Positions 23,165 through 33,100 of a DNA stretch of 64,000 bases are shown here, in pieces. This stretch comes from a virus: the IMG/VR virus record IMGVR_UViG_3300044716_000122, positions 1 to 64,000 of that record, one strand, 5' to 3'. The notes beneath the pieces were generated by a model. The model had not been told where the DNA came from, made no database searches, and saw only the letters and a program-made list of their open reading frames with translations. Positions within the stretch are counted from its first letter, which is position 1. Each line of letters opens with the position of its first letter. A program made the position numbers and the translations under genes.

Positions 23165-23976
23165 TATCTACTTAGTTGAGTGTTTAATTGATTGAGTAAC
23201 GTATTTAAAATAACTAGCTGTGCATCTGTAAATCCTTTTGCTAAATAAAAGAACTTATAAGTTTTTTGGGAAAACAGTGCAGGTGTATTTGCTCCAGGAC
23301 TTCCATTACTAGTCGCACCTATAAAGAATTTATTAGTAGGAGTTACACTAACATCACCAGTTGTTCCATTAGCAACAAAAAGACCGTCTTTATAAACAGC
23401 TGTAACGCTGTCTAATGTTTGAAAATGCCAAAATGCTACTGCTTGTCCACTAAATACTACACGTCCTGTTATATCATTATTAGACATAATATCTAAAATA
23501 TTATTATTTGTACTAAACCAAACAGATCTAATTCGTTCTGCACCAGAACTTTCCGTAATACCCATGGGAATTTCTGTACGAGAATTAAATCCTGTAGCAT
23601 CCCAGAGACCAAAAGATAAATCAGTCATACTAAATCCACTTACTGCACTAGGAGAAAAATTAGTATTTCCGTATTGACTAGTTCCATTAAATGAAATTGT
23701 GTTACTAGACAAAGTTGGAGTATCTACCCAAGTTACTTGGTAAGTTGATGGAGATATTAAATTATAAGAAGATTTAGCTAAGTCACCAACTATAGGATAA
23801 AAAAAATAAAACTTACTCCAAAGTCCGTTTGTTTTTAATGAACTAACAAAAGTGTTAATTGCTGATTTTATAGAATAGTCAGTAATTCCTGCTGCTGTAA
23901 AATACGTAATAGCATCAGAATCAAAAATGATTTCCTTGTAAATACTTTTACGTATTCCTATGCCAACGCCAATCAT
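23164..23976 (-). CDS. LamG/concanavalin-like fibre or adhesin protein
   Basis: The 270-aa protein has an N-terminal segment (FDSDAITYFTAAGITDYSIK, then NTFVSSLKTNGLWSKFYFFY), which I recognise from surface proteins of Bacteroidota phages and prophages. A beta-rich part follows that reads as a concanavalin/LamG-like jelly roll (ISFNGTSQYGNTNFSPSAVS, DGLFVANGTTGDV, FFIGATSNGSP). It likely binds host glycans or decorates a fibre. It forms a coupled pair with the 100-aa gene upstream (TAATG-type overlap at 23976). Confidence 0.7.
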   Translation of the reverse strand: MIGVGIGIRKSIYKEIIFDSDAITYFTAAGITDYSIKSAINTFVSSLKTNGLWSKFYFFYPIVGDLAKSSYNLISPSTYQVTWVDTPTLSSNTISFNGTSQYGNTNFSPSAVSGFSMTDLSFGLWDATGFNSRTEIPMGITESSGAERIRSVWFSTNNNILDIMSNNDITGRVVFSGQAVAFWHFQTLDSVTAVYKDGLFVANGTTGDVSVTPTNKFFIGATSNGSPGANTPALFSQKTYKFFYLAKGFTDAQLVILNTLLNQLNTQLSR

Positions 23977-24278
23977 TACTTATAAGCAATTACGCTACCG
24001 CTAGAGATAGTAAAATCGGTAATTATACCACCAGGCAAGTAAGCTCCCGCTTTAAAAGTTACTCCACTCATACCGTTATTAGCTAGTTCTGAAGCACCAT
24101 TAACTTTAAATTCTGTAAATATAGTATCTTCTTGTACAACTAATGCACAGTACTTTACTGACGTTACAACAGCCACTCCGTGACGTTTAAATCCTCCTGT
24201 ACCTACAGCAAGACCTGAGGTAGAAGCTATTTGACGAAGCTTCTTTGAATGTTCTTTGAGCAAATCATTATTTTCCAT
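23976..24278 (-). CDS. Small structural protein paired with the LamG-like fibre
   Basis: The 100-aa protein ends in a beta-rich domain (VVQEDTIFTEFKVNGASELA, ... GVTFKAGAYLPGGIITDFTI, SSGSVIAYK). Short proteins with the same ending occur upstream of the same LamG-like protein in other Bacteroidota phages. The N-terminus is helical and charged. It is the first gene of the fibre and lysis unit and lies just behind the promoter at 24327-24356. A tail-tip or fibre-base role is inferred from pairing. Confidence 0.65.
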   Translation of the reverse strand: MENNDLLKEHSKKLRQIASTSGLAVGTGGFKRHGVAVVTSVKYCALVVQEDTIFTEFKVNGASELANNGMSGVTFKAGAYLPGGIITDFTISSGSVIAYK

Positions 24279-24302
24279 AATTTTATTATCGTTTCGACAT
24301 TA

Positions 24303-24320
24303 AGTCCGACCTGAGTCCGA
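24303..24320. repeat. Direct repeat AGTCCGA at a predicted transcription start
   Basis: AGTCCGA occurs at 24303-24309 and again at 24314-24320, separated by CCTG. It is GC-rich in an AT-rich intergenic region. On the minus strand it lies just downstream of the TAAATTTG box, overlapping the expected transcription start and 5' UTR of the fibre/lysis unit. It could bind a regulator or be a 5' UTR element. Confidence 0.5.
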
Positions 24321-24326
24321 GTTATA

Positions 24327-24356
24327 CAAATTTACCTTAATTAAAAATAAAGTCAA
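24327..24356 (-). promoter_or_regulatory. Bacteroidota-type promoter of the fibre and lysis unit
   Basis: Read on the minus strand: TTG (24356-24354), 19 bases, TAAATTTG (24334-24327), followed by TATAAC. This fits the -33 TTG / -7 TAnnTTTG promoter of Bacteroidota. The start would lie about 24320, 40 bases ahead of the ATG at 24278. The -33 element lies just beyond the 24358 stop of the giant gene. Confidence 0.7.
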
Positions 24357-24357
24357 G

Positions 24358-27300
24358 TTACTTCTTATAAGGCTTAGGACTAACATCCAACCCTTTTCTA
24401 TCTCCAATTAAGTTCATAAATGGATATGCAAAAGGCGTTGATTCATCTTCTTGACCTGTTTTTATTTTTTCTACTCTTCTTTCAAACCAAACACTTAACT
24501 TGTTAGCTCTTACTCCAATTTCTTTTGGAATAGGTTCTCCTCGTTCTACATATCTCAAAGCTTGACTCTCTAAATCCTTCATCTCTTTCTTAAATAACTT
24601 TAATTCTTGAGCTAAACGAGTCCTAGTTGGCATATACTCTAAACCTTGATGTTCTTTTGTGTAACGAGTAACAAGTTCTTTAGTATAAGTCTTAGGCGAG
24701 TAAGCGTTAAAAGCTCTGTTTTGAAATTCAATAGACTTAGGACCAATAAACATTCCTTTAGCTCCCATTGCTTCCATTGCTAATACAGCTAATCCCATTT
24801 CTCCTGCTTGCATAGGGTGAGTTTTATCCCAGTCTACTTTATTAGAATTTGAACGATATCTATAATAAGGATCTGTAGTAAATAAATCATCACGATCTGT
24901 AATGAATTTCTTAAATACACTTGCAGGTCCTAATAAACTCCACAACATCCTATCTGCAAGACCTATACCGTTTGCTTTTTCAGAACCCCAAGTAAATAAT
25001 GCTTCATTCATTCCCCATAGAGTGAATACACCTTCAGCTTCATTTGCAGTTCTCTTAAGTGCTAAACAAACATAATCTTTCCAATCTGCTTGAGCATCTT
25101 CTTCACAGTTTAAAGAAAGAGACATTTGAACTATTAAATTGGCTAGTACGGTAAAAGTAGTAAATTGAATAGCAAACTGTTTTAAACCTGCTTTATCAAC
25201 TTCAGAACTGTATTTCCAGGTATTATAAAAGTTACCCTGATCATAGTAAATAAAATCTCTTAAGAATCTAGTAGCAGCTATATGAGAACCTACTGTTCTT
25301 ATTCCAGAACCATAGTGAATAGTCTCTAATCCCCAAGTTGATTTAAGGTCAGGTATAATCCACTTCTTTAAGAACATTACTGATCGGAACCAAGCATGCT
25401 TAGAAGCAGTTGGCTGAGCACTTAAAGCATATATACCCTGTGCTCTTTCATTTGCTAATTGAACATTGTTTCTAATCTTATTTATAAATGCAGGACTAAC
25501 CTCTACGTTATCTTTAACCTGAATTATACCATCTTTTAATTCAAATGCATCTTTAAGTGCTACTGTTTCATCACTATCCTTTTTCTTTACTCTATACTTA
25601 TTCAAGAAAGTATAAGTAGTTACAGCAGCAATGTCGAATTCCGTATAATCTCTCAGAGTAGAAACAGATCTCCAGACTTTACCATATTTTACAAGACCTT
25701 TGTTGTTAATCTCATTTGCTTGGTTAGCAGCTCCCTGTGTTCCTATAAAGTAATCAACTAAAGATAGTCTAAAAGGTTTTGCTCCAAATTGATTATATGC
25801 AAGATAAAACTCTTGCGAAATACCAGCAGTATCTGCATGTGCTTTTACTAAGTCAGCAGCAGTGAGGTGGTAGAAACCTAATTGAGAATATATCTTAAGG
25901 TGTCCGCTAATCCAGTTTTGTGGTAAGTTTATAAGATTAAGTCCAAGTGTTTTAAATCCTGCAAAACTTGTAACACCACTAATAATAGAGTTAGAAGTTT
26001 TTTTCCAAGGTGTATCAGACTCCAAAGTTTTACCATACAACTCACGATCAATAAGATCTTTGATTACTTTAGTAGAATCTGTTATACGTTCTCCCTTATC
26101 TGTTACTACACTTTCCATAGCAAGAACAGTAGATTGATACTTACGCATCTTTCTGAATCTTTCAGATGAAGTAGCGTAAGAAGCCATAGCAGTCATGATA
26201 TCATAAGACTGCTGTTCTATAGGAAGAGTACGTGCATAACGATTGAATAGTCTTCTAGACTCTCTCATTACTGGATCGCCAAAAGCATCTACTTGATAAG
26301 CTGCACCAAAGATATCTTCCTCATCTGAAAAAGCTTCCCTGTCTCCTGAGAAGAAACTAGTAACATTCTTAAAATAAGTCTTAACAATATTCTGTTTAAG
26401 TTTAATTTGATCAATAACTTCTCCAGGTGTCTTTCTTAATCCTGGAATCAAATCACCTAACTTATCTTTTTGATATAGTCCTTCCTGACTTCTATAATGT
26501 AAGTCAGTCATTCTGTCAAGAAGCTTTCTACGATTATCAGATAAGTTATCGTAGGCTTGGTTATAGTATTGTCCCCCTGTAATTTCTTTAAATGTAATCT
26601 CCCCTGGCTTATAGTTAGGATTTTTAAAGTCTGCATTTACTACAGACTTATACCATAATGAAGAAGGAGCATCTTTTTGTATATACTTAGGATCATTAGG
26701 TCTAGTAACCCTCCACATAAAAATAGGCTCTACTACTTCAACTGTTGAACGAAGATTAGGGTCAAATCTATACTTAGTAATGTGATTGTCTTTATACCAA
26801 GTAGAGTTTTTAAATGCAACATTTACTAATGCTTCAATAGACTTTTGATCTAAGTCAGGATTTTCTGTCTCTACCTTTGTTCTAATAGCATTGACTTGAT
26901 GTTCAACTGCAGTATTATAGTACTCAGAGTTTACGTTAGATTGAAGTCCTTGAAGTTGTTCTATAAGTCCAGATAGTCTAGACTTAGTATTAGCGTCTAG
27001 TGGACTATCTTGTTTAAGCAAAGCTTTAATATTTTCAATCTCTTGTTCTATTTCTTTCGCTTTTACTACTTGCTTTTCAGTAACGTCAATAGGATCGTAA
27101 ACTCCGTTCTTATCTTTGTTACCTTTTAAAAGATTAAACAAACTAGAATACAAGTCAGTAATAGAACCTCTGCTACTAAGTAACTCTTGAATCTCGTCTA
27201 AGATATCTTGTCTAGTGTCGTAAAACTCCTGAGTGTAGATAGTACGGGTGTGAACTGCAGCCCAGTTATTATAACTTTCTGGAGTAATAAATCCTTTAGC

Positions 27301-30138
27301 TAACTTAGATTTCTTATCTGCAAGTACTTTTTCAAATACGTTTTTACTATCGTCAGTTAAAACAAAACTAATTACACTTAGATTTCTTTTGTTTTCTTTC
27401 CAATTCTGAATAGCTAAAGCATCTTCGTACTCTTTTCCTGTTTTTAACTCTCCATCTGGAGTATACAAACGTTCTAACTCATTGATTTCTTTTTCTTTTT
27501 CTTTGAGTTGTAAGATAATATTATCATCTATTTCTCCTGTTCCAAACTCTTCCCTAATAGCTCCTATCTCTTGATAGATTTTGTTTCTTTTAGCTTTTAT
27601 ATCTTCTGGAAGAAGTTTTTGAATGTTATAATACTCTTCTGTAAATGGACGCTCAGTATACTCTTCGTAAAACTTCTTAAGGTCTTGCTCTGCTTGTTCT
27701 TGAATCTCGATAGTTTCTCCAAACTCGGCCAAGTAACGTAGCTCAGTAGATCTGTTTATCAACTCTACGCTTTTTACTTTATTATTTAAAGATATACCTT
27801 CTTGGTCTTTTACTAACTGTCCATCTACAATCTTATAGATAGAAGTCTCTCTGATGTAATGTTTATAGAATTCCCTAGGAGTTACAACTGCACCTAGAAA
27901 CCCTCCTTCTTCTTTGGCAATATCATCCATTAAATTCTGCCACTCTTTTGCAATAGGCTTTAGGGTTTCTTGAAACTCGTTATTAATGCCCCTAATGTAT
28001 TGAGAAACCATTTGTATGGTTGCATTCTTAGTAGACATAGCAGAGTTGAATGCACTAAACCAAGAAGAATTCTTTACTATCCAATCGTTATTTGATATGA
28101 ATTTTTTAATATTTTCAGGAGTAGGAACAGAGCTATCTCTCCTCTCCTCTAACTCAGCAATCCTCTTAAGTATTTTAGGAGTCTGTTGTCTAGATTTTAA
28201 CTTAGCAATATCTTCGTTAAAAGATTTCTCAATAGCCTCACGTTGAAGAGCAAGACTATCAGATAATTCTGACACTACTGGATCTAATATAAGTGCAGCA
28301 TGACGTTCTTTAATGTTAGTAATTGCAAGTTTAGCTGTAACGAAGTTTTTTAGGAAAGCATTCTTAGCTGTTTCCTCTCTGTACATCTGTCTTGCTTTTT
28401 CTGTAGAGATTAACTCACTAAACTTTTCTAAATGTTTTTCAAAAGATAAAGCTTGTCTGTAAGCTCTGTCTATATCTCCTAGTTTTTTTCCTGAAGGTAT
28501 ATTAGGATCTTCCGCTAAGTTATCAATGTGTCTTAGTAATCCAGTTAAATAGTAACCACTATACTGCATGTAGTCTGCCAACTCTAAAACAGAAGCAGCT
28601 ACATCCTCTTTAGTAACTATATCTTTTATTTCATTTATAGCACTTAATGCTCTTTGAAGGGATTCTGTTCCCAATCCTAGATACTTATTAGTATCTAAAA
28701 TCTTCTTAAACTCTGAGTCACTAATAGCTGCAGCATAAGTTTTTATTTTATCTGCATAGTTTTGAAACTCAAAAGGAGCATCAGGAGTGGGTTTTACATA
28801 CTGAGTAATAGAATCTACTAATTCTGTAGGGATTATACGTTGGAACATATAATCTGCTATAGCATCATTTGTAGGAATTACATCGAATATATTAGAAGGA
28901 TCTACGAGAGAGTCTACTAAGTTAGACATGTTGCTAACTTCACTAACTCCTACATTAAAAGACTTAAACAAAGACTTAAACCAATCAAAGATTTTATCAA
29001 ACAAACTTCTATCAGTTTTAGTAGCCGCCTGTCTTCCTAACTCAGTTACTATAGCTTCTTCCCAAAAAGAATCAGTACCTACGTAATCAGGGTAGTTGTC
29101 TTTTACAAAAGTATAAGCGGAAGATGTAGGAGAATTGTCATGTAACTTTTGAATTTCGTTTTTAAGTTGTTCAAAAAGTTCTGGATTGCTTTCTCTAATA
29201 GCCCTAACTGCAAAGTGTCCAAACTCATGCCAAGGGGTATCTTCTTTAATTAGTTCAGGATTGAATACAATCTCACCTGTTGTAAAGTTTACTCTTCCTA
29301 TCTCGTCTAAGTCTGTATCCCATTTCCAAGTAACTCCTGGAAATCTTGCTACTAACTTATTTAAAACCTCTGAGTACTGTTTAATATTTGGATTCTTTAG
29401 TGCTTGAATTAACTTAAAGTTTCTTTGGAACATACTAGAGTCCAATGACAATACTTCACCGTCTACTAAGAACTCTTTTGCAGACTCAATCTTTTGCATT
29501 AAACCTGCTTCGTCCTTCTTAAGATTCTCATGGATATCAAACAACTCTAGTTCTGCTCTCATATCCTCTTCCTCTAGAGTCTCAATAGCCTCTAAGAAAG
29601 GATTAGCATATCTACCAGTTAAATCAAACTCTACAAGCATTTGTCCACTGTATAATTCTCTTACAGTTGCAGGAGGATTATAAGATACTAATGGGAACAT
29701 TGCATTAATACTTTCTCTTAGTCGTACAGCATAATTATAAAGTGCAGCAGGAGACTTAACTCTCTCTGTTTGACTCAAGTAAATACGATTACCATCTATA
29801 GTAACAGACTTACGTCCTTCAATTGTAGGTAGAATCTCTGCAAAGTGTTTAGCAGCTACGTAAGTTCTTCTTTCTGACGTAGACATCTTCCAGTATGCAG
29901 GATCATTTTGAATCTCTTTAAGGAAGTCGTATTGTCTTTCTAAACGAATAAACCTATCAGCTATAGAATTGATATATTTTTTATCAGTTATAGTAGTTTG
30001 ATTTGCAAGATTGTAGTACTTAGCAGGAACTTCTCCCTGATACTTATCCCAGAGATAATAAGCATACTCTGGGACAATAGATTGAAGCGACTCAAACTGA
30101 GCTTTTATATTAGGGTCTGATAGGTTAGGACAAAACAT
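24358..30138 (-). CDS. 1926-aa zincin-containing virion/ejection protein
   Basis: This second giant gene follows the RNA polymerase gene. Near the N-terminus is a zinc-peptidase motif, TPWHEFGHFAVRAI (HEFGH at residues 304-308), with a likely third ligand in SFWEEAIVTELG about 50 residues on; this resembles zincin domains of polyvalent phage proteins. Much of the remainder is charged, helical and coiled-coil-like. The C-terminal third has Ala/Gly-rich hydrophobic stretches (ISGVTSFAGFKTLGLNLINL; FAIQFTTFTVLANLIVQMSL) that could cross or enter a membrane. No RNA polymerase catalytic motif is visible. By position it matches the third large injected protein of crAss-like phages; a protease or channel role is inferred. 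Confidence 0.75.
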   Translation of the reverse strand: MFCPNLSDPNIKAQFESLQSIVPEYAYYLWDKYQGEVPAKYYNLANQTTITDKKYINSIADRFIRLERQYDFLKEIQNDPAYWKMSTSERRTYVAAKHFAEILPTIEGRKSVTIDGNRIYLSQTERVKSPAALYNYAVRLRESINAMFPLVSYNPPATVRELYSGQMLVEFDLTGRYANPFLEAIETLEEEDMRAELELFDIHENLKKDEAGLMQKIESAKEFLVDGEVLSLDSSMFQRNFKLIQALKNPNIKQYSEVLNKLVARFPGVTWKWDTDLDEIGRVNFTTGEIVFNPELIKEDTPWHEFGHFAVRAIRESNPELFEQLKNEIQKLHDNSPTSSAYTFVKDNYPDYVGTDSFWEEAIVTELGRQAATKTDRSLFDKIFDWFKSLFKSFNVGVSEVSNMSNLVDSLVDPSNIFDVIPTNDAIADYMFQRIIPTELVDSITQYVKPTPDAPFEFQNYADKIKTYAAAISDSEFKKILDTNKYLGLGTESLQRALSAINEIKDIVTKEDVAASVLELADYMQYSGYYLTGLLRHIDNLAEDPNIPSGKKLGDIDRAYRQALSFEKHLEKFSELISTEKARQMYREETAKNAFLKNFVTAKLAITNIKERHAALILDPVVSELSDSLALQREAIEKSFNEDIAKLKSRQQTPKILKRIAELEERRDSSVPTPENIKKFISNNDWIVKNSSWFSAFNSAMSTKNATIQMVSQYIRGINNEFQETLKPIAKEWQNLMDDIAKEEGGFLGAVVTPREFYKHYIRETSIYKIVDGQLVKDQEGISLNNKVKSVELINRSTELRYLAEFGETIEIQEQAEQDLKKFYEEYTERPFTEEYYNIQKLLPEDIKAKRNKIYQEIGAIREEFGTGEIDDNIILQLKEKEKEINELERLYTPDGELKTGKEYEDALAIQNWKENKRNLSVISFVLTDDSKNVFEKVLADKKSKLAKGFITPESYNNWAAVHTRTIYTQEFYDTRQDILDEIQELLSSRGSITDLYSSLFNLLKGNKDKNGVYDPIDVTEKQVVKAKEIEQEIENIKALLKQDSPLDANTKSRLSGLIEQLQGLQSNVNSEYYNTAVEHQVNAIRTKVETENPDLDQKSIEALVNVAFKNSTWYKDNHITKYRFDPNLRSTVEVVEPIFMWRVTRPNDPKYIQKDAPSSLWYKSVVNADFKNPNYKPGEITFKEITGGQYYNQAYDNLSDNRRKLLDRMTDLHYRSQEGLYQKDKLGDLIPGLRKTPGEVIDQIKLKQNIVKTYFKNVTSFFSGDREAFSDEEDIFGAAYQVDAFGDPVMRESRRLFNRYARTLPIEQQSYDIMTAMASYATSSERFRKMRKYQSTVLAMESVVTDKGERITDSTKVIKDLIDRELYGKTLESDTPWKKTSNSIISGVTSFAGFKTLGLNLINLPQNWISGHLKIYSQLGFYHLTAADLVKAHADTAGISQEFYLAYNQFGAKPFRLSLVDYFIGTQGAANQANEINNKGLVKYGKVWRSVSTLRDYTEFDIAAVTTYTFLNKYRVKKKDSDETVALKDAFELKDGIIQVKDNVEVSPAFINKIRNNVQLANERAQGIYALSAQPTASKHAWFRSVMFLKKWIIPDLKSTWGLETIHYGSGIRTVGSHIAATRFLRDFIYYDQGNFYNTWKYSSEVDKAGLKQFAIQFTTFTVLANLIVQMSLSLNCEEDAQADWKDYVCLALKRTANEAEGVFTLWGMNEALFTWGSEKANGIGLADRMLWSLLGPASVFKKFITDRDDLFTTDPYYRYRSNSNKVDWDKTHPMQAGEMGLAVLAMEAMGAKGMFIGPKSIEFQNRAFNAYSPKTYTKELVTRYTKEHQGLEYMPTRTRLAQELKLFKKEMKDLESQALRYVERGEPIPKEIGVRANKLSVWFERRVEKIKTGQEDESTPFAYPFMNLIGDRKGLDVSPKPYKK

Positions 30139-30146
30139 GGTTAATA

Positions 30147-30154
30147 CAAATATA
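30147..30154 (-). promoter_or_regulatory. -7 box TATATTTG ahead of the 1926-aa gene, near-leaderless
   Basis: On the minus strand TATATTTG ends at 30147, eight bases before the ATG at 30138, and fills most of the 22-base gap between the two giant genes. No TTG is found at the -33 distance. Transcription would begin at or beside the start codon, as for the TATATTTG box at 13367. Confidence 0.5.
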
Positions 30155-30160
30155 GTTTAA

Positions 30161-33100
30161 TTAGCAATTTTTACTTAGATTATTATTGATCTCACGGAGT
30201 TTAGCAAAGGACTCATCCAAGAATAACTGGTTTTCTTCTTCAAAGTTAATCGTCAGTTGTTTAGGAGCATTAGATGTTTGGGTAACTATACCAAGAGGAT
30301 TTGTGGTCATACCCTCTACTAACGGCATTACACGTCTCATAGTTATGGTGACTCTGTAAGAACCTGGTTCATAAGTTTTTCCATCTACTCTGGTAGTCAG
30401 TTCAGGCAAGAAACTATCTTGAGGTTTAGGCAGGGTTCTATGAAAAACTTCTCTATTTACTCCGTTTACTCCAAATACATATGCAGTACCCGATTTAAGA
30501 TCAAGTTGTTTAGGACTTCCATCCCTAGACTCAATAGAGAAATTACCTGTACCCCCAAGATTTACCCCAATAACAGGATAGTTAATTGCCGACCTACTCT
30601 CATCTACATCATTATGAGAACTAATAAAAGTGTTTTCTTCATAAAGGTTAATAATAGCACCGTCATAATTAGTCATGTCCACACCTGAAGCCTTTTGCAT
30701 CAATTCTCTGAAACGAGAAGTAATAGGTGCTAAAGGTTGATTATTTATAGAAGTAGTGTAGTAACCGTACTTAGTTTTATTTAAAGGATTAATAACGTCT
30801 GGAATGCTTACAGATTTTTTTCCAGTATTATTAGACTTATAATCCCATCTTAAGCCTAGTCCAATCATTTTACTAGCAGACTTTCCTTTATTTGTTTTAG
30901 CTGCTTGTTCCTCTAAGAAAGGTTTTAAATAATTAAATAATTCTAATTGTTCTTCCTGACTAAGAGCAGATTGATTTACGTAGATTCCCTCTTTAACTTC
31001 TGTTCCTTTTGGAGTAAGATTAGTAGATGCTTGAGCAGATTCACTATCTTTAAGAGTAAGTTCAGATTGTGAAATAGTAGTAAGATCTATTATATTCTTT
31101 CTAGACAAGTTGTAGTCTTTGTAATAGTTTAAAGTAACAGGAATATTTTTACTACCATATAACTCTGGATGATTTTCCTTAAAGCGAGCTGTAAAAGAAT
31201 CCATAAACTCTGAAGTACCTTCTTCTAACTGTGCTTCGTAACTTGAGATAAAGTTAGTAATTACAGAAGACATAGGGAAAGTATAGATAGACTCAGGAAT
31301 CAAAGGCAAGTAAGAGTCAAACTTTTTATTAAGTTGTGTACCCAAAATACCTGCATAAGCAAACGCTTTAAAGAATCCTTGCATATCTGCTATCAACTGC
31401 GCATCAGATAGATTAGTAGGATCTAAAGAAGGATGAGACCAGTTAAAGCCTTTTTCAAACTCCTCTTTGTAGATATCTACAGAGAACTCTAGCTCAGTCT
31501 GTTTTAATCCTGTTCTTACAAATGTAGAGTTGATATCAGAGTTAATAGACACTAAGCCAAAGATATCGTTCTCAGCAGTGATTCCTCGTTGAATAAGTCT
31601 AGACTTAAGATTCGTATACAAAGAACCTATGTTTCCAGGATTCTTCTTGTCCAAGAACTGTTCAAACATACCTGCTTGAGGTACGTTATTTAAGAACAAA
31701 GCATACAACAAGTCATTCTTAAACACTCTAGAGTAACGATCATAGTCAAGTTTACGATTAGTTTCCTTAGCAACAGCAAACTGTCTTAAAATTCTATTTG
31801 TAATCTTAGGGTTAGCAGAGATAGGGAATACCTCAACAAACTTATCCAATACACCTTGTTGTACTTGGAAAGGAGACACTACAGTATTTCCTATTACATC
31901 TAGCAAACCTTGTCTGTTAAATATTGTACTCTTCTCTCCACCTTCTTTTAAGTAAGGAATAAGTTCTAAAGAAGCAGAACGGAAAGACTCAAAGTTCTGT
32001 GGTGAGAATGTATCGTAGTCTACAGCCAAAGAAATTGTAGCTAAGTCTCTTGTTTGATCTTCTAACTCCAAGAATACAGCCAAACGTCTTACATCAAACA
32101 AAGGCTCTTCTTTATTGAATAGTTCTTCACGAGCTGTCTCTTGAGTTGTCTTAGCATACATCTGTGAGTAAACGTTAGAGATAAACTTGTTACGACTAAT
32201 TGCACCGTACTTATTCCTAGAGTTATTAATTAAAGTAGCCTCTAAGCTATTCTCAGGAACTCTTTCTAGTATAGTCTCAAGAATATCTTCAAGCGACTTA
32301 CCCTTAGAGTAATCTAAAATAGAAGAACGGAACTTTTTACCATCAATTACACTAGGCTTATTTATTAAGTTTACAATGTCATTAAATCTTGTACCAGCCA
32401 TCAAAACATAATTTACTACAGGAGTAATCAAGTTGTTTAGACCAATCGAAGCAATACCATCATTCTTTTCAATATCTACGTGTGCACTAATTGTCTCTCC
32501 AGACATCTTAGAGATACGTGTACCATCTACGTTGTTGACTCTACTGAAGTCAATATATCCGTCAGTAGTACGATTTGACTCTAACAAATATCTTCTAACT
32601 GATTTCTCGTCTTCTCTGTAGAAGGTAGTCTTCTGAAGCAAAGAATGGAATACGTTATTCTTAGCGTCAGTACCCAAAGCAGTCTTATAAGTATTCAAAG
32701 AGAATACATATAACTGATAGATAGGACTAATCAAGTTAGTAAGACTTGCAGTAGTAGAATCTGATTTAGTTCCGAACTCTTTAACTGCTTTGTCAATTGT
32801 TTCAATAGTGTTGGGAGTAATCAAAGCTTCAAAGATCTCTGGTTGACTCAAACGATTAGAGATGTTCAAAAGCAAAGCGTTAGCATATCCGTTTCTAAGA
32901 TTCTTAAGGTCTTGCAATAAAGATTTTTCTTCCTTTACTAAGTCACCTACCCACTCATTCAAGTCTGCTAGGCTATTAGACAATTCTTTTTCAGAAGTAG
33001 TACGTAAAACGTTCTTAATTCTTCTTATCTTATCAATGGTTTCTGCAGATTTTTGCTGCTTTTCAGGAACAAGTTCTCCAGAGAATTTTTTACGAAGTGT

